Assembly (NCBI GenBank): GCA_905236985.1
Contig: CAJORF010000056.1
Location: 1 to 36,600, forward strand
From: an uncultured Bacteroidaceae bacterium
GTDB lineage: Bacteria > Bacteroidota > Bacteroidia > Bacteroidales > Bacteroidaceae
Length of the DNA stretch: 36,600 nt
Reading direction: 5' to 3'
The notes under the pieces are model-generated. The model searched no databases, had not been told where the DNA came from, and saw only the letters and a program-made list of their open reading frames with translations. Both the position numbers and the translations under genes were made by a program. Below are positions 22,795 to 30,676 of the stretch, piece by piece; position 1 is the stretch's first letter; the number at the start of each line of letters is the position of its first letter.

Positions 22795-22822
22795 GTTGAT
22801 AGTGGAAAGTTGAAAATAGAAA
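22795..22822. repeat. 7-bp array at the nadK/ABC junction
   Basis: GTTGATA, GTGGAAA, GTTGAAA and ATAGAAA follow at exact 7-bp spacing. The candidate TTG start codon of the ABC transporter gene lies inside the third unit. Confidence 0.65.
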
Positions 22823-24513
22823 GTAATTATTCCACGCGGCAGTTGATTGCTTGGTTCTGGCGGATCTTCAAGCAGGTGAAGCTGCAGTCGTTCATCAACG
22901 CAATGAGCGGCATCATCCGTGTGGGCTTGGATTTCGCTTTCATTTGGGCTACTAAGCTGGCCATTGATATCGCTACGGGCAACATCTCAACTGCCTCTTT
23001 CTTACCTCAACCTACCACTTTGTTCGGTGCTGGTGTGCTGCTCATCAGTATCATGGCACTGCAGTTGGCGTTGGGTTATCTGGGGCGATGGATAGCAGCA
23101 CTCTTGGGCGTTGAAGCCCAAAACCGTATGCAACGCTATATCTTTGAGCATTTGTTGCGTAGCGAATGGACGGGCATCGAGCAGCGACACAGTGGCGATG
23201 TGCTGAACCGTCTCGTTAGCGATAGTTCGACTGTTGTGTCTGTTGTCACTGATACCATCCCGCAGGCACTTGCTGTGTTGGTACGTCTTGTTTGCGCATT
23301 CTTTTTCCTCTTTTCTATGGATGCGATGTTGGCGGTGAGCGTGACAGTGATCCTGCCTGTGTTCATCCTGCTTAGCCGTCTGTATATCCACAAGATGCGT
23401 GCCATCACGCGTAAAGTTCGACAAACCGACAGCCGTGTACAGGCTACGCTTCAAGAAAGCGTTCAGCATCGTCTGGTGTTGAAAACGCTCGAACGAGTGC
23501 CGCTGCTTGTCACATCGTTGTCTAACTTGCAAGCTACGTTGCGCCAACAGGTGCGTCGTCGCACGCTCTTCTCTTCTACATCTAATTTAGTGTTGAACGT
23601 AGGATTCGGTGCCGCCTATTTATTCACTTTCCTCTGGAGTGTGAATCGTTTGGCCGGAGGGGCAATCACTTTTGGTATGATGACTGCTTTCATCCAATTG
23701 TGTGGTCAGATCCAAGGGCCTTTCCGCGAGCTGACACGTTTTATCCCCGCTATCATCAGTAGTTTCACCGCCGCCGAACGTCTTTTGGAACTCGAAGAAG
23801 CACCACTGGAGGAAGACGGCGAGCCCATTCGCTTCAAAGATGGTGCAGGCATACGTCTGACGGATGTCACCTTCTCCTACGACAACTATAGCCGTAAGAT
23901 TCTCAACCACGTTACTTACGACTTCGCACCAGGTAGTATGACAGCCATTTTGGGTGAGACAGGGGCAGGCAAGACGACACTGCTCAGACTGGTGTTGGCA
24001 CTACTAAAGCCGCACGAGGGTGTCATCGAGATCTATGATGCAGAAGGCACACGTGCTGTTCCTGTCAGTGCCCGCACACGTTGCAACTTTGTCTATGTGC
24101 CACAGGGCAACTCGCTCTTCAGCGGTACGCTGCGCTGGAACTTGCAGATGGGTAAGCCCGATGCGACTGACGAGGAGATATATGAGGCTCTGCGGTTGGC
24201 CTGTGCAGACTTTGTGAAGTCACTGCCCGATGGCCTAGGCACTCTCATTGGTGAGGGGGGAGCTGGACTCTCCGAAGGTCAGGCACAACGCATCGCTATA
24301 GCCAGGGCATTGCTGCGTCAAGGCTCCATTCTCCTATTGGACGAAGCCACCAGTGCCCTCGATCAACAGACAGAGAAGAAGCTGATAGCCAATCTTAACG
24401 AGCATCATCGGCAGCTGGTTGTCAAGCCCACAATCATCTTTATCACACACCGTCCTGCTGTCGTAGAATACTGCTCGCAGGTGATCACTCTCACGAAATG
24501 CTCCGCTTCCTGA
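22810..24513 (+). CDS. ABC exporter (fused permease and ATPase)
   Basis: A 567-residue half-transporter of the ABCB/MsbA-like type that likely works as a homodimer in the inner membrane. The N-terminal transmembrane domain has about six segments (about 20-310). The ATPase domain has Walker A GETGAGKTT (about 382-390), signature LSEGQ (about 487), Walker B ILLLDEAT with following SALD (about 507-517) and the H-loop ITHRP. The substrate is unknown. The only usable start is TTG 22810, inside a 7-bp repeat. An in-frame stop lies at 22789, and the first ATG is about 30 codons downstream, within the first membrane segment. The 3' end overlaps the next gene by 16 bases. Confidence 0.9.
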   Translation: MKIESNYSTRQLIAWFWRIFKQVKLQSFINAMSGIIRVGLDFAFIWATKLAIDIATGNISTASFLPQPTTLFGAGVLLISIMALQLALGYLGRWIAALLGVEAQNRMQRYIFEHLLRSEWTGIEQRHSGDVLNRLVSDSSTVVSVVTDTIPQALAVLVRLVCAFFFLFSMDAMLAVSVTVILPVFILLSRLYIHKMRAITRKVRQTDSRVQATLQESVQHRLVLKTLERVPLLVTSLSNLQATLRQQVRRRTLFSSTSNLVLNVGFGAAYLFTFLWSVNRLAGGAITFGMMTAFIQLCGQIQGPFRELTRFIPAIISSFTAAERLLELEEAPLEEDGEPIRFKDGAGIRLTDVTFSYDNYSRKILNHVTYDFAPGSMTAILGETGAGKTTLLRLVLALLKPHEGVIEIYDAEGTRAVPVSARTRCNFVYVPQGNSLFSGTLRWNLQMGKPDATDEEIYEALRLACADFVKSLPDGLGTLIGEGGAGLSEGQAQRIAIARALLRQGSILLLDEATSALDQQTEKKLIANLNEHHRQLVVKPTIIFITHRPAVVEYCSQVITLTKCSAS

Positions 24514-25493
24514 AAAACTGGACGCTACCCGTAGCGATTATTGTGGGCACGATGTCCTATCTGGTGTTCGCGCTCGTGCCAGAACTTGATGCTGTGGGTG
24601 ATGCCTTGTGTCCCGTGTTCGAGACGCTGTTGCCCTTCACCATCTTCTTTACGCTCTTCGTGACGTTCTCGAAGGTCGATTTTCGCCTGATGAAGCTGCG
24701 GAGGTGGCAACTCTATATCCTGTTGACCCAATTGTTGATGGTCGTAGTACTGGTGGGTGTCATTCTTTTTAATGAAACATTATCTATTATTCATTATCCC
24801 TTGTACAAGCTACTTCTTGAAGCTGTCCTCATCTGCGTCATAGCACCCTGTGCATCTGCTTCGCCTGTTGTGACAGCGAAGCTTGGAGGCGACCTCACGC
24901 AGATGACATCCTTTGTGCTCCTCTCATCAGTGGTGATGGCAGTGCTGATACCCGCTGTTTTCCCGCTTTTGGAACCCCATGAGGGAGCTACCTTCCTCAC
25001 TGCTTTCTTCGCCATTCTTCAAAGGCTGTCCCTCGTCCTACAGCTACCGCTCGTGTTGGGGGCTATCGTCCGTCTTTGGGTGAAGCCGCTCTACGAATGG
25101 TTCAAACGCACACCCGATTTGGGCTTTTACTGTTGGAGCGTCTCTTTGGCCATCACAGCAGGCTTGACCATTCGCAATATCAATACCAGCCACGATGCCA
25201 GCCATATTTTAGGTGACATCGCCTTGTTGACACTTATCACCTCTATCGTTCAATTCGGAATAGGACGTCTGATAGGAAGAGCTGTTGGCGAGAAGGTCTG
25301 TACAGGCCAAGCGATGTTCCAGAAAAACACGGGATTAGCCATCTGGATAGCCTATACTTATCTTACTCCTGCTGCCAGCATTGGAGCAGGGTGCTATGTG
25401 TTGTGGCAAAATATCATCAACTCCTATGAACTTTGGCAACACCGACGTGCTACCAAAGGCCAAGGAGTTGAAGAGAAGGAAACGAAATCTTAG
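24498..25493 (+). CDS. BASS-like (bile acid:sodium symporter family) transporter
   Basis: A 331-residue inner-membrane protein with about nine hydrophobic segments. The pattern resembles bile acid:sodium symporter family transporters: LLPFTIFFTLFVTFSKVDFR, then VLICVIAPCASASPVVTAKLGGD at the expected crossover, and later FQKNTGLAIWIAYTYL. The substrate is unknown. Residues 94-101 (TLSIIHYP), in a predicted loop between membrane segments, are encoded by three ATTATYY heptamers. It overlaps the ABC gene by 16 bases, so the two are coupled. It converges on thrC with 10 bp between stops. Confidence 0.8.
   Translation: MLRFLKNWTLPVAIIVGTMSYLVFALVPELDAVGDALCPVFETLLPFTIFFTLFVTFSKVDFRLMKLRRWQLYILLTQLLMVVVLVGVILFNETLSIIHYPLYKLLLEAVLICVIAPCASASPVVTAKLGGDLTQMTSFVLLSSVVMAVLIPAVFPLLEPHEGATFLTAFFAILQRLSLVLQLPLVLGAIVRLWVKPLYEWFKRTPDLGFYCWSVSLAITAGLTIRNINTSHDASHILGDIALLTLITSIVQFGIGRLIGRAVGEKVCTGQAMFQKNTGLAIWIAYTYLTPAASIGAGCYVLWQNIINSYELWQHRRATKGQGVEEKETKS
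24779..24799 (+). repeat. 7-bp array inside the BASS-like transporter gene
   Basis: ATTATCT, ATTATTC and ATTATCC lie at exact 7-bp spacing and encode part of a predicted extramembrane loop. Local base composition is much more A/T-rich than the surrounding gene. Confidence 0.6.
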
Positions 25494-25503
25494 GAGGAAA
25501 GGC

Positions 25504-26859
25504 TTATTGCTGGAGCAAAAAAGCCTTGAAGTTGGCGAAGTCTTTCGACATCGCAACCGACTGCTTTTCTCCGCACATGAAAGTCTGTAACTTTTCGGGA
25601 ATGGGCAGGTCGATACCAAGGATGTGATCAACGGTGTCCTTGAACTTGGCCGGATGAGCAGTCTCAAGGAAGATGCCGATTTCGCTTGGCTGTAACTGTT
25701 CCTTCAATGCACGATAGCCGCAAGCACCATGAGGATCAAGAACATAACCTGTTTGAGCATAGCAGTCGCACATTGTAGCAGCAATTTGGCCATCGGTGTA
25801 AGTGGCACCGGAGATGAGAGAAGTGATAGCCTTGTGCACGGCCTTCGGATCCGCTGAAGGAATGTCGGCGGGAGAACCGCCGACCACACCACGGGCATAG
25901 AGGTCAAGGATGCGAGCGAAGTTGGAGGGATCGCCAACGTCCATTGCATTGGCAATGGTCTGTTTCGAAGGTTGAGGGGTGTAGATGCCAGTCTGGAGGT
26001 AGTTGTAGAAGACATCGTTGGCATTGTTGGCGGCGATGAAACGCTTGATGGGGAGTCCCATCGTGTGGCCAAATAGGGCAGAACAGATGTTGCCGAAGTT
26101 GCCAGATGGGACGCAGAAGGTTAGGTTAAATGCCATCCCTGCGTTTAACCGAACCATTTGTGCATACGCCCAAAAATAATAGAAAGCTTGGGGAAGGAAG
26201 CGGGCGACGTTGATGCTGTTGGCAGAGGTGAGACGCATGTGGGCGTTCAGGTCCTGATCCATGAAAGCGGACTTCACAAGGGCCTGACAGTCATCGAAAA
26301 CACCATCTACCTCGATGGCGGTGATGTTCTGCCCAAGCGTTGTGAACTGACACTCCTGAATGGGCGATACCTTCCCCTTCGGATAAAGTACATAAACATG
26401 GATGCCCTCAACACCAAGAAAGCCGTTGGCTACGGCAGAACCTGTGTCGCCAGAGGTGGCAACGAGGACGTTAACTTTGTTCTCGCCGGCGGGAGCAAAG
26501 TAGCGTAAGAGCCTTGCCATAAACCTTGCACCTACATCCTTGAAGGCCAGTGTGGGGCCGTGGAAGAGTTCGAGCGCATAGATGTTGTCCTCAACCTTCA
26601 CAACGGGGCAGTCGAAGGAGAGGGTGTCACAGACAATGTGGCGGAGGGCTTTTGCCTCGACATCCTCTCCGAAGAAAGCATCAGCGACACGATAGGCCAC
26701 TTCCTGAAACGTGAGGCTTGCCATCTCGTCCCAGAAGGATTCTGGTAATTGCTTGATGACTTCGGGCATGTAAAGGCCACGATCTTCAGCAAGACCGCGG
26801 ACAACAGCATCGCGCAGCGTGGCGCGAGCGGCGGTATGGTTGGTGGAATAGTATAACAT
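25504..26859 (-). CDS. thrC: Threonine synthase
   Basis: A PLP enzyme that converts O-phosphohomoserine to threonine. The N-terminal YYSTNHTAARATLRDAVVRGL resembles the ThrC N-terminal domain. The PLP lysine is Lys107 in LAFKDVGAR, and ATSGDTGSA is the phosphate-binding loop. At 451 residues it is the long (bacterial/fungal) ThrC type. It is the last gene of the thrA-apgM-thrC operon, 47 bp after apgM, with a GTGAAAA-type array in the spacer. Confidence 0.94.
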   Translation of the reverse strand: MLYYSTNHTAARATLRDAVVRGLAEDRGLYMPEVIKQLPESFWDEMASLTFQEVAYRVADAFFGEDVEAKALRHIVCDTLSFDCPVVKVEDNIYALELFHGPTLAFKDVGARFMARLLRYFAPAGENKVNVLVATSGDTGSAVANGFLGVEGIHVYVLYPKGKVSPIQECQFTTLGQNITAIEVDGVFDDCQALVKSAFMDQDLNAHMRLTSANSINVARFLPQAFYYFWAYAQMVRLNAGMAFNLTFCVPSGNFGNICSALFGHTMGLPIKRFIAANNANDVFYNYLQTGIYTPQPSKQTIANAMDVGDPSNFARILDLYARGVVGGSPADIPSADPKAVHKAITSLISGATYTDGQIAATMCDCYAQTGYVLDPHGACGYRALKEQLQPSEIGIFLETAHPAKFKDTVDHILGIDLPIPEKLQTFMCGEKQSVAMSKDFANFKAFLLQQ

Positions 26860-26867
26860 CCTATGGA

Positions 26868-26896
26868 GTGAAAAGTGAAAGAATGAGAAGTGAAAA
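26868..26896. repeat. GTGAAAA-type array between apgM and thrC
   Basis: On the plus strand GTGAAAA, GTGAAAG, a degenerate AATGAGAA and GTGAAAA follow at 7, 7 and 8 bp. The array fills most of the spacer before the thrC start codon. Confidence 0.65.
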
Positions 26897-26906
26897 TAAG
26901 AATATG

Positions 26907-28139
26907 TTAAGAAGCATGCATAAACAGCTCAATGAATTCATCCCCTTCGAGCAGGCCATAGGCTCCGTCCTTGGCTGCATCCTCGTCGAAGGTCTGCACG
27001 CTATCGGGTTCGATACCCGGATAATAGATGCAGAAGGGAATGGGTTCGGCGGTGTGAGTGCGATGAGAGCAGGGGGTGGGATGATCGGGGAGAAGGGCGA
27101 TGGCCACCTTATCTTTCAGTGCGGTGAGAATGGGCTGTATCAGCCTGTGGTCGAGATCTTCGATGGTCTGTAACTTGAGTGGAATGGAGCCATCGTGTCC
27201 GGCCTCATCACTGGCCTCTACGTGGAGATAGACGAAGTCATCGCCGCCTGCGGGTGAGTCTGGATCAGTGCCTAAGAGGGCATCGATGGCAGCTTGGGCC
27301 TTGCCTTCGAAGTTGGTGTCGTAAAGCCCAGTGGCACCAGGGACATTGATGACCCGCAGCCCGGCATAGCGTCCGATGCCACGGATGAGATCAACTGCTG
27401 TGATGACAGAACCATGGTGAATCTGCGTGAAACGTTCGGTCAGGGGAATCATTTGCGGACGGTATCCTCCGCCCCAAGGCCAGATGCTTGATGCCATGTC
27501 CTTGCCATCGCGCGCGCGTTCCTTATTTAGCTCATGCGTGGGCAGGAGTTGTTGGGAGCGGATGACGAGGTCGCGCAACAGGGCTGCTGTCTCTTCTGCT
27601 TCAGGCGTTTCGGCTTGAATCTGGTTATCACGCCAAGGTTGTAAGGGTATGTCATGCGGAGGCACGCAGCGAAGTCGCTTGTCGCCGCCTTTGATAACCA
27701 AAAGATGACGATATTGCACGCCCGTATAGAAATGGACGCGTTCGTTGGCCAAATGCTCGTTGAGGAACTGGATGAGGATGTCACCTTCTTCAGTTTCGAG
27801 ACGTCCGCAAGAATGGTTCTTCAGCATGTCGCCTTCAATACAAACCAAATTACAGCGCAGGGCGAGATCACCTTCCTCCAGTGTCACACCGATGCTGGCG
27901 GCCTCTAACGGTCCACGTCCTTCATAGACAATATGCTGGTCATAACCAAGAATACTGCTATTCGCCACTTCGCTACCTGGGTGAAAGCCATCAGGAATAG
28001 TTTTCAGCAGTCCGTTACGACCATGATGTGCCAACCAGTCCATGGCAGGCGTGTCAGCGTGCTGGAGCAGGGTTTTATTGTTGAGCGAAGGCACGTGCCA
28101 GTCGGCCATACCATCGCCGAGGATGATGAGATGTTTCAT
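26907..28139 (-). CDS. apgM: Cofactor-independent phosphoglycerate mutase-like protein of the thr operon
   Basis: A 410-residue member of the archaeal-type (ApgM) phosphoglycerate mutase branch of the alkaline phosphatase superfamily. Metal-site motifs LGDGMADW (Asp9) at the N-terminus, the catalytic-serine region EVANSSILGYD (57-67), EASDEAGHDG and LLPDHPTP near the C-terminus are all visible. It starts on the last base of the thrA stop codon (TAATG), so the two are tightly coupled. It occupies the place of homoserine kinase (thrB) between thrA and thrC. Comparative-genomics annotation, as I recall it, proposes that such genes are functional analogues of homoserine kinase. Glycolytic mutase activity remains an alternative. 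Confidence 0.88.
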   Translation of the reverse strand: MKHLIILGDGMADWHVPSLNNKTLLQHADTPAMDWLAHHGRNGLLKTIPDGFHPGSEVANSSILGYDQHIVYEGRGPLEAASIGVTLEEGDLALRCNLVCIEGDMLKNHSCGRLETEEGDILIQFLNEHLANERVHFYTGVQYRHLLVIKGGDKRLRCVPPHDIPLQPWRDNQIQAETPEAEETAALLRDLVIRSQQLLPTHELNKERARDGKDMASSIWPWGGGYRPQMIPLTERFTQIHHGSVITAVDLIRGIGRYAGLRVINVPGATGLYDTNFEGKAQAAIDALLGTDPDSPAGGDDFVYLHVEASDEAGHDGSIPLKLQTIEDLDHRLIQPILTALKDKVAIALLPDHPTPCSHRTHTAEPIPFCIYYPGIEPDSVQTFDEDAAKDGAYGLLEGDEFIELFMHAS

Positions 28140-30568
28140 TATATGTTCGCTATACTCATGATATCCGCGAAGACACCAGCGGCAGTAACACTCGCGCCAG
28201 CACCATAGCCCTGAATGAGCATTGGATATTCGCGGTAGCGCTCAGTAGTGAGCATGACGATATTGTTGCTTCCTTCGAGACTGTAGAAAGGATGCCCCTG
28301 CGGGATCTCAGCCAGCGAGACAGAGGCTTTGCCATTCTCGAACTTAGCTACGAAACGCCAACGCTTGCCTTCGGCCTCGATGTGGCTGCGACGTGCCTCA
28401 AAGTCTGCATCAAGCGAAGGCAGATCGTGCCAGAACTTCTCGACATCGCCCTCAAAGAACTGCTCAGGGATGAAGAGATGGGCATCCACATCGACCTGTT
28501 CCACGCGGTAGCCTGCTTCGCGAGCGAGGATAACCAGCTTGCGGATTACATCCTTACCGCTGAGGTCGATGCGCGGGTCTGGTTCGCTGTAGCCTTCGGT
28601 CTTGGCCATGCTGACGGTTTGGCTGAAGGGAACATCGGCACTGATCTTGTTGAAGATATAATTCAATGTGCCACTCAGGACGGCCTCGATGCGGAGGATC
28701 TTGTCGCCGCTATGGATAAGGTCGTTGATAGTGCGGATGATGGGCAGACCAGCTCCGACATTTGTCTCAAAGAGGAACTTGACACCACGCTTTTGTGCGA
28801 TGCTCTTCAGTTCGTGGTAGTTTTCATAGTCGCTGCTGGCTGCTAACTTATTTGCAGCCACGACATTGATGTTGTGCTCCAGAAAATCCTTGTAGAGTCC
28901 AGCCACCTCGGGCGAAGCGGTGCAATCGACAAAGACTGAGTTGAAGATGTTCATCCCCACGACCTCGTCGCGCAGACGTTGGATGTTGCTATCCTCTGCG
29001 GCATCCAGCTGCTCGCGCCAGTTGCTGAGGCTGATGCCTTCGCGCGAGAAGACAGCCTTACGGCTGCTGGCCAGACCGACGACATTCAGTTTCAGACCAT
29101 GTTCCTGCTTCAGCTTCTCTTGCTGTGAGGCAATCTGTTCGATGAGTGACCGTCCCACCGTTCCTACTCCGCAAAGGAAGAGGTTTAGCACTTGATACTC
29201 GGAGAGGAAGAAGGCATCGTGGATGACATTCAGCGTCTTGCGCAGGTATTGCGAGTTGACGACAAACGAGATATTTGTTTCCGAAGCACCCTGGGCACAA
29301 GCGATTACACTGATACCTGAGCGTCCAAGCGTGCCGAACAGCTTACCAGCTATGCCTGGTGTGTGCTTCATGTTCTCGCCGACAACAGCCACTGTAGCCA
29401 AGCCACCCTCGGCTTGCATACGGAACATCGATCCCGTCTCGATCTCTTTGGCAAACTCCTCGTTGAGGACGCGGCATGCAGCGTCAGCATCTTCGTCGCG
29501 CACACCGATACTCGTGCTGTTCTCTGAAGATGCCTGGGACACCATGAAGACGGAGATTCCATTTTCTGCCAGAACAGAGAAGATGCGGCGATTGACACCA
29601 ATCACACCGACCATCGATAGACCCGACACAGTGATGAGCGTAGTGCCTTTAATGGAGCTGATACCCTTGATAAGACGGTTATCCACCGCGACGTCCTTGG
29701 TGATGATGGTGCCAGGTGCCTCGGGGTTGAAGGTGTTCTTGATGAGAATGGGGATATTCTTGATACAGACGGGATAAATGGTTGGGGGATAGACCACTTT
29801 AGCACCGAAGTTGCACAACTCCATCGCCTCGATGTACGAAAGCTCGGGGATGACGTATGCTGATGAAATCACGCGTGGATCAGCAGTCATGAAGCCATCG
29901 ACATCCGTCCAGATCTCCAGCACACTGGCATCCAAGGCGGCGGCGATGATGCTGGCAGTATAGTCTGAACCGCCGCGTCCGAGGTTTGTTACCTCGCCGC
30001 TCTCGGCATCCGTGGAGATGAAACCAGGGACTAGCGATACCTGTGGAATGGTCTGCCACGTCTTGCGTACCAATTCATTGGTGAGTTCGCTGGACAGCAG
30101 AGAACGTCCACCTTTCACTTCCGTCTTGATGAACTCGCGGCTGTCATACCACCTTGCTCCTTCGATGAGCGTTGCTGTGATATAGCTGCTGAGACGCTCG
30201 CCGTAGCTGACGATGGCTGCCTGTGTCTTTGGCGATAGGTCGCGGATGAGATAGACACCCTGGAAGATGGAGCGCAACTCCTCCAAAAGTCCATCGATGA
30301 CAACGATCAGTTCATCGCGAACAGCACCCGAGGGGATGACGGAATTAACCATCGCGTGGTGTCGCTGGGCAATCTCAGCGAAGGATGTCAGGTAGGCTAC
30401 GTCACCCGTGAGCGCGAGTTGCGAGGTGCGCAAGAGCTTGTCTGTGATGCCACCGAGAGCTGAGACAACGACGATGACTGGTTCCGTCTGCGCTTCTACG
30501 ATACGTTTGACGCTGAGGATGCTATCTACGGAGCCAACGCTGGATCCGCCAAACTTAAGAACTTTCAT
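28139..30568 (-). CDS. thrA: Bifunctional aspartate kinase/homoserine dehydrogenase
   Basis: Catalyses the first and third steps of the aspartate pathway to threonine and methionine. The N-terminal aspartate kinase (about 1-285) begins MKVLKFGGSSVGS and contains GRGGSDYTA. Two ACT regulatory regions (about 310-450) follow. The homoserine dehydrogenase (about 460-809) has the NAD(P) loop GVGTVGRSL and the catalytic-domain stretch LSGTLNYIFN. The 809-residue length matches the fused ThrA class. The short leader shows no obvious threonine/isoleucine-rich attenuator peptide. First gene of the operon with apgM and thrC. Confidence 0.96.
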   Translation of the reverse strand: MKVLKFGGSSVGSVDSILSVKRIVEAQTEPVIVVVSALGGITDKLLRTSQLALTGDVAYLTSFAEIAQRHHAMVNSVIPSGAVRDELIVVIDGLLEELRSIFQGVYLIRDLSPKTQAAIVSYGERLSSYITATLIEGARWYDSREFIKTEVKGGRSLLSSELTNELVRKTWQTIPQVSLVPGFISTDAESGEVTNLGRGGSDYTASIIAAALDASVLEIWTDVDGFMTADPRVISSAYVIPELSYIEAMELCNFGAKVVYPPTIYPVCIKNIPILIKNTFNPEAPGTIITKDVAVDNRLIKGISSIKGTTLITVSGLSMVGVIGVNRRIFSVLAENGISVFMVSQASSENSTSIGVRDEDADAACRVLNEEFAKEIETGSMFRMQAEGGLATVAVVGENMKHTPGIAGKLFGTLGRSGISVIACAQGASETNISFVVNSQYLRKTLNVIHDAFFLSEYQVLNLFLCGVGTVGRSLIEQIASQQEKLKQEHGLKLNVVGLASSRKAVFSREGISLSNWREQLDAAEDSNIQRLRDEVVGMNIFNSVFVDCTASPEVAGLYKDFLEHNINVVAANKLAASSDYENYHELKSIAQKRGVKFLFETNVGAGLPIIRTINDLIHSGDKILRIEAVLSGTLNYIFNKISADVPFSQTVSMAKTEGYSEPDPRIDLSGKDVIRKLVILAREAGYRVEQVDVDAHLFIPEQFFEGDVEKFWHDLPSLDADFEARRSHIEAEGKRWRFVAKFENGKASVSLAEIPQGHPFYSLEGSNNIVMLTTERYREYPMLIQGYGAGASVTAAGVFADIMSIANI

Positions 30569-30596
30569 TATGCTTTTTTATTTCGCTATTTGGGTG

Positions 30597-30604
30597 CAAA
30601 TATA
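30597..30604 (-). promoter_or_regulatory. -7 box of the thr operon
   Basis: On the minus strand TATATTTG matches TAnnTTTG and lies about 28 bases before ATG 30568. A two-copy octamer pattern (AATAAACG, CTAAAACG on plus) lies just upstream. No perfect -33 TTG is seen. Confidence 0.65.
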
Positions 30605-30676
30605 ATGAATAAACGCTAAAACGAAGGCGTAAGCACCCCACAAATAGCTCTTTTGACCTTAAAAAGACAATTTATA

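Noticed and set aside
30569-30676. A threonine attenuator leader before thrA
   Set aside because: The 108-bp region contains no short frame rich in Thr or Ile codons and no terminator/antiterminator pair that I could draw.
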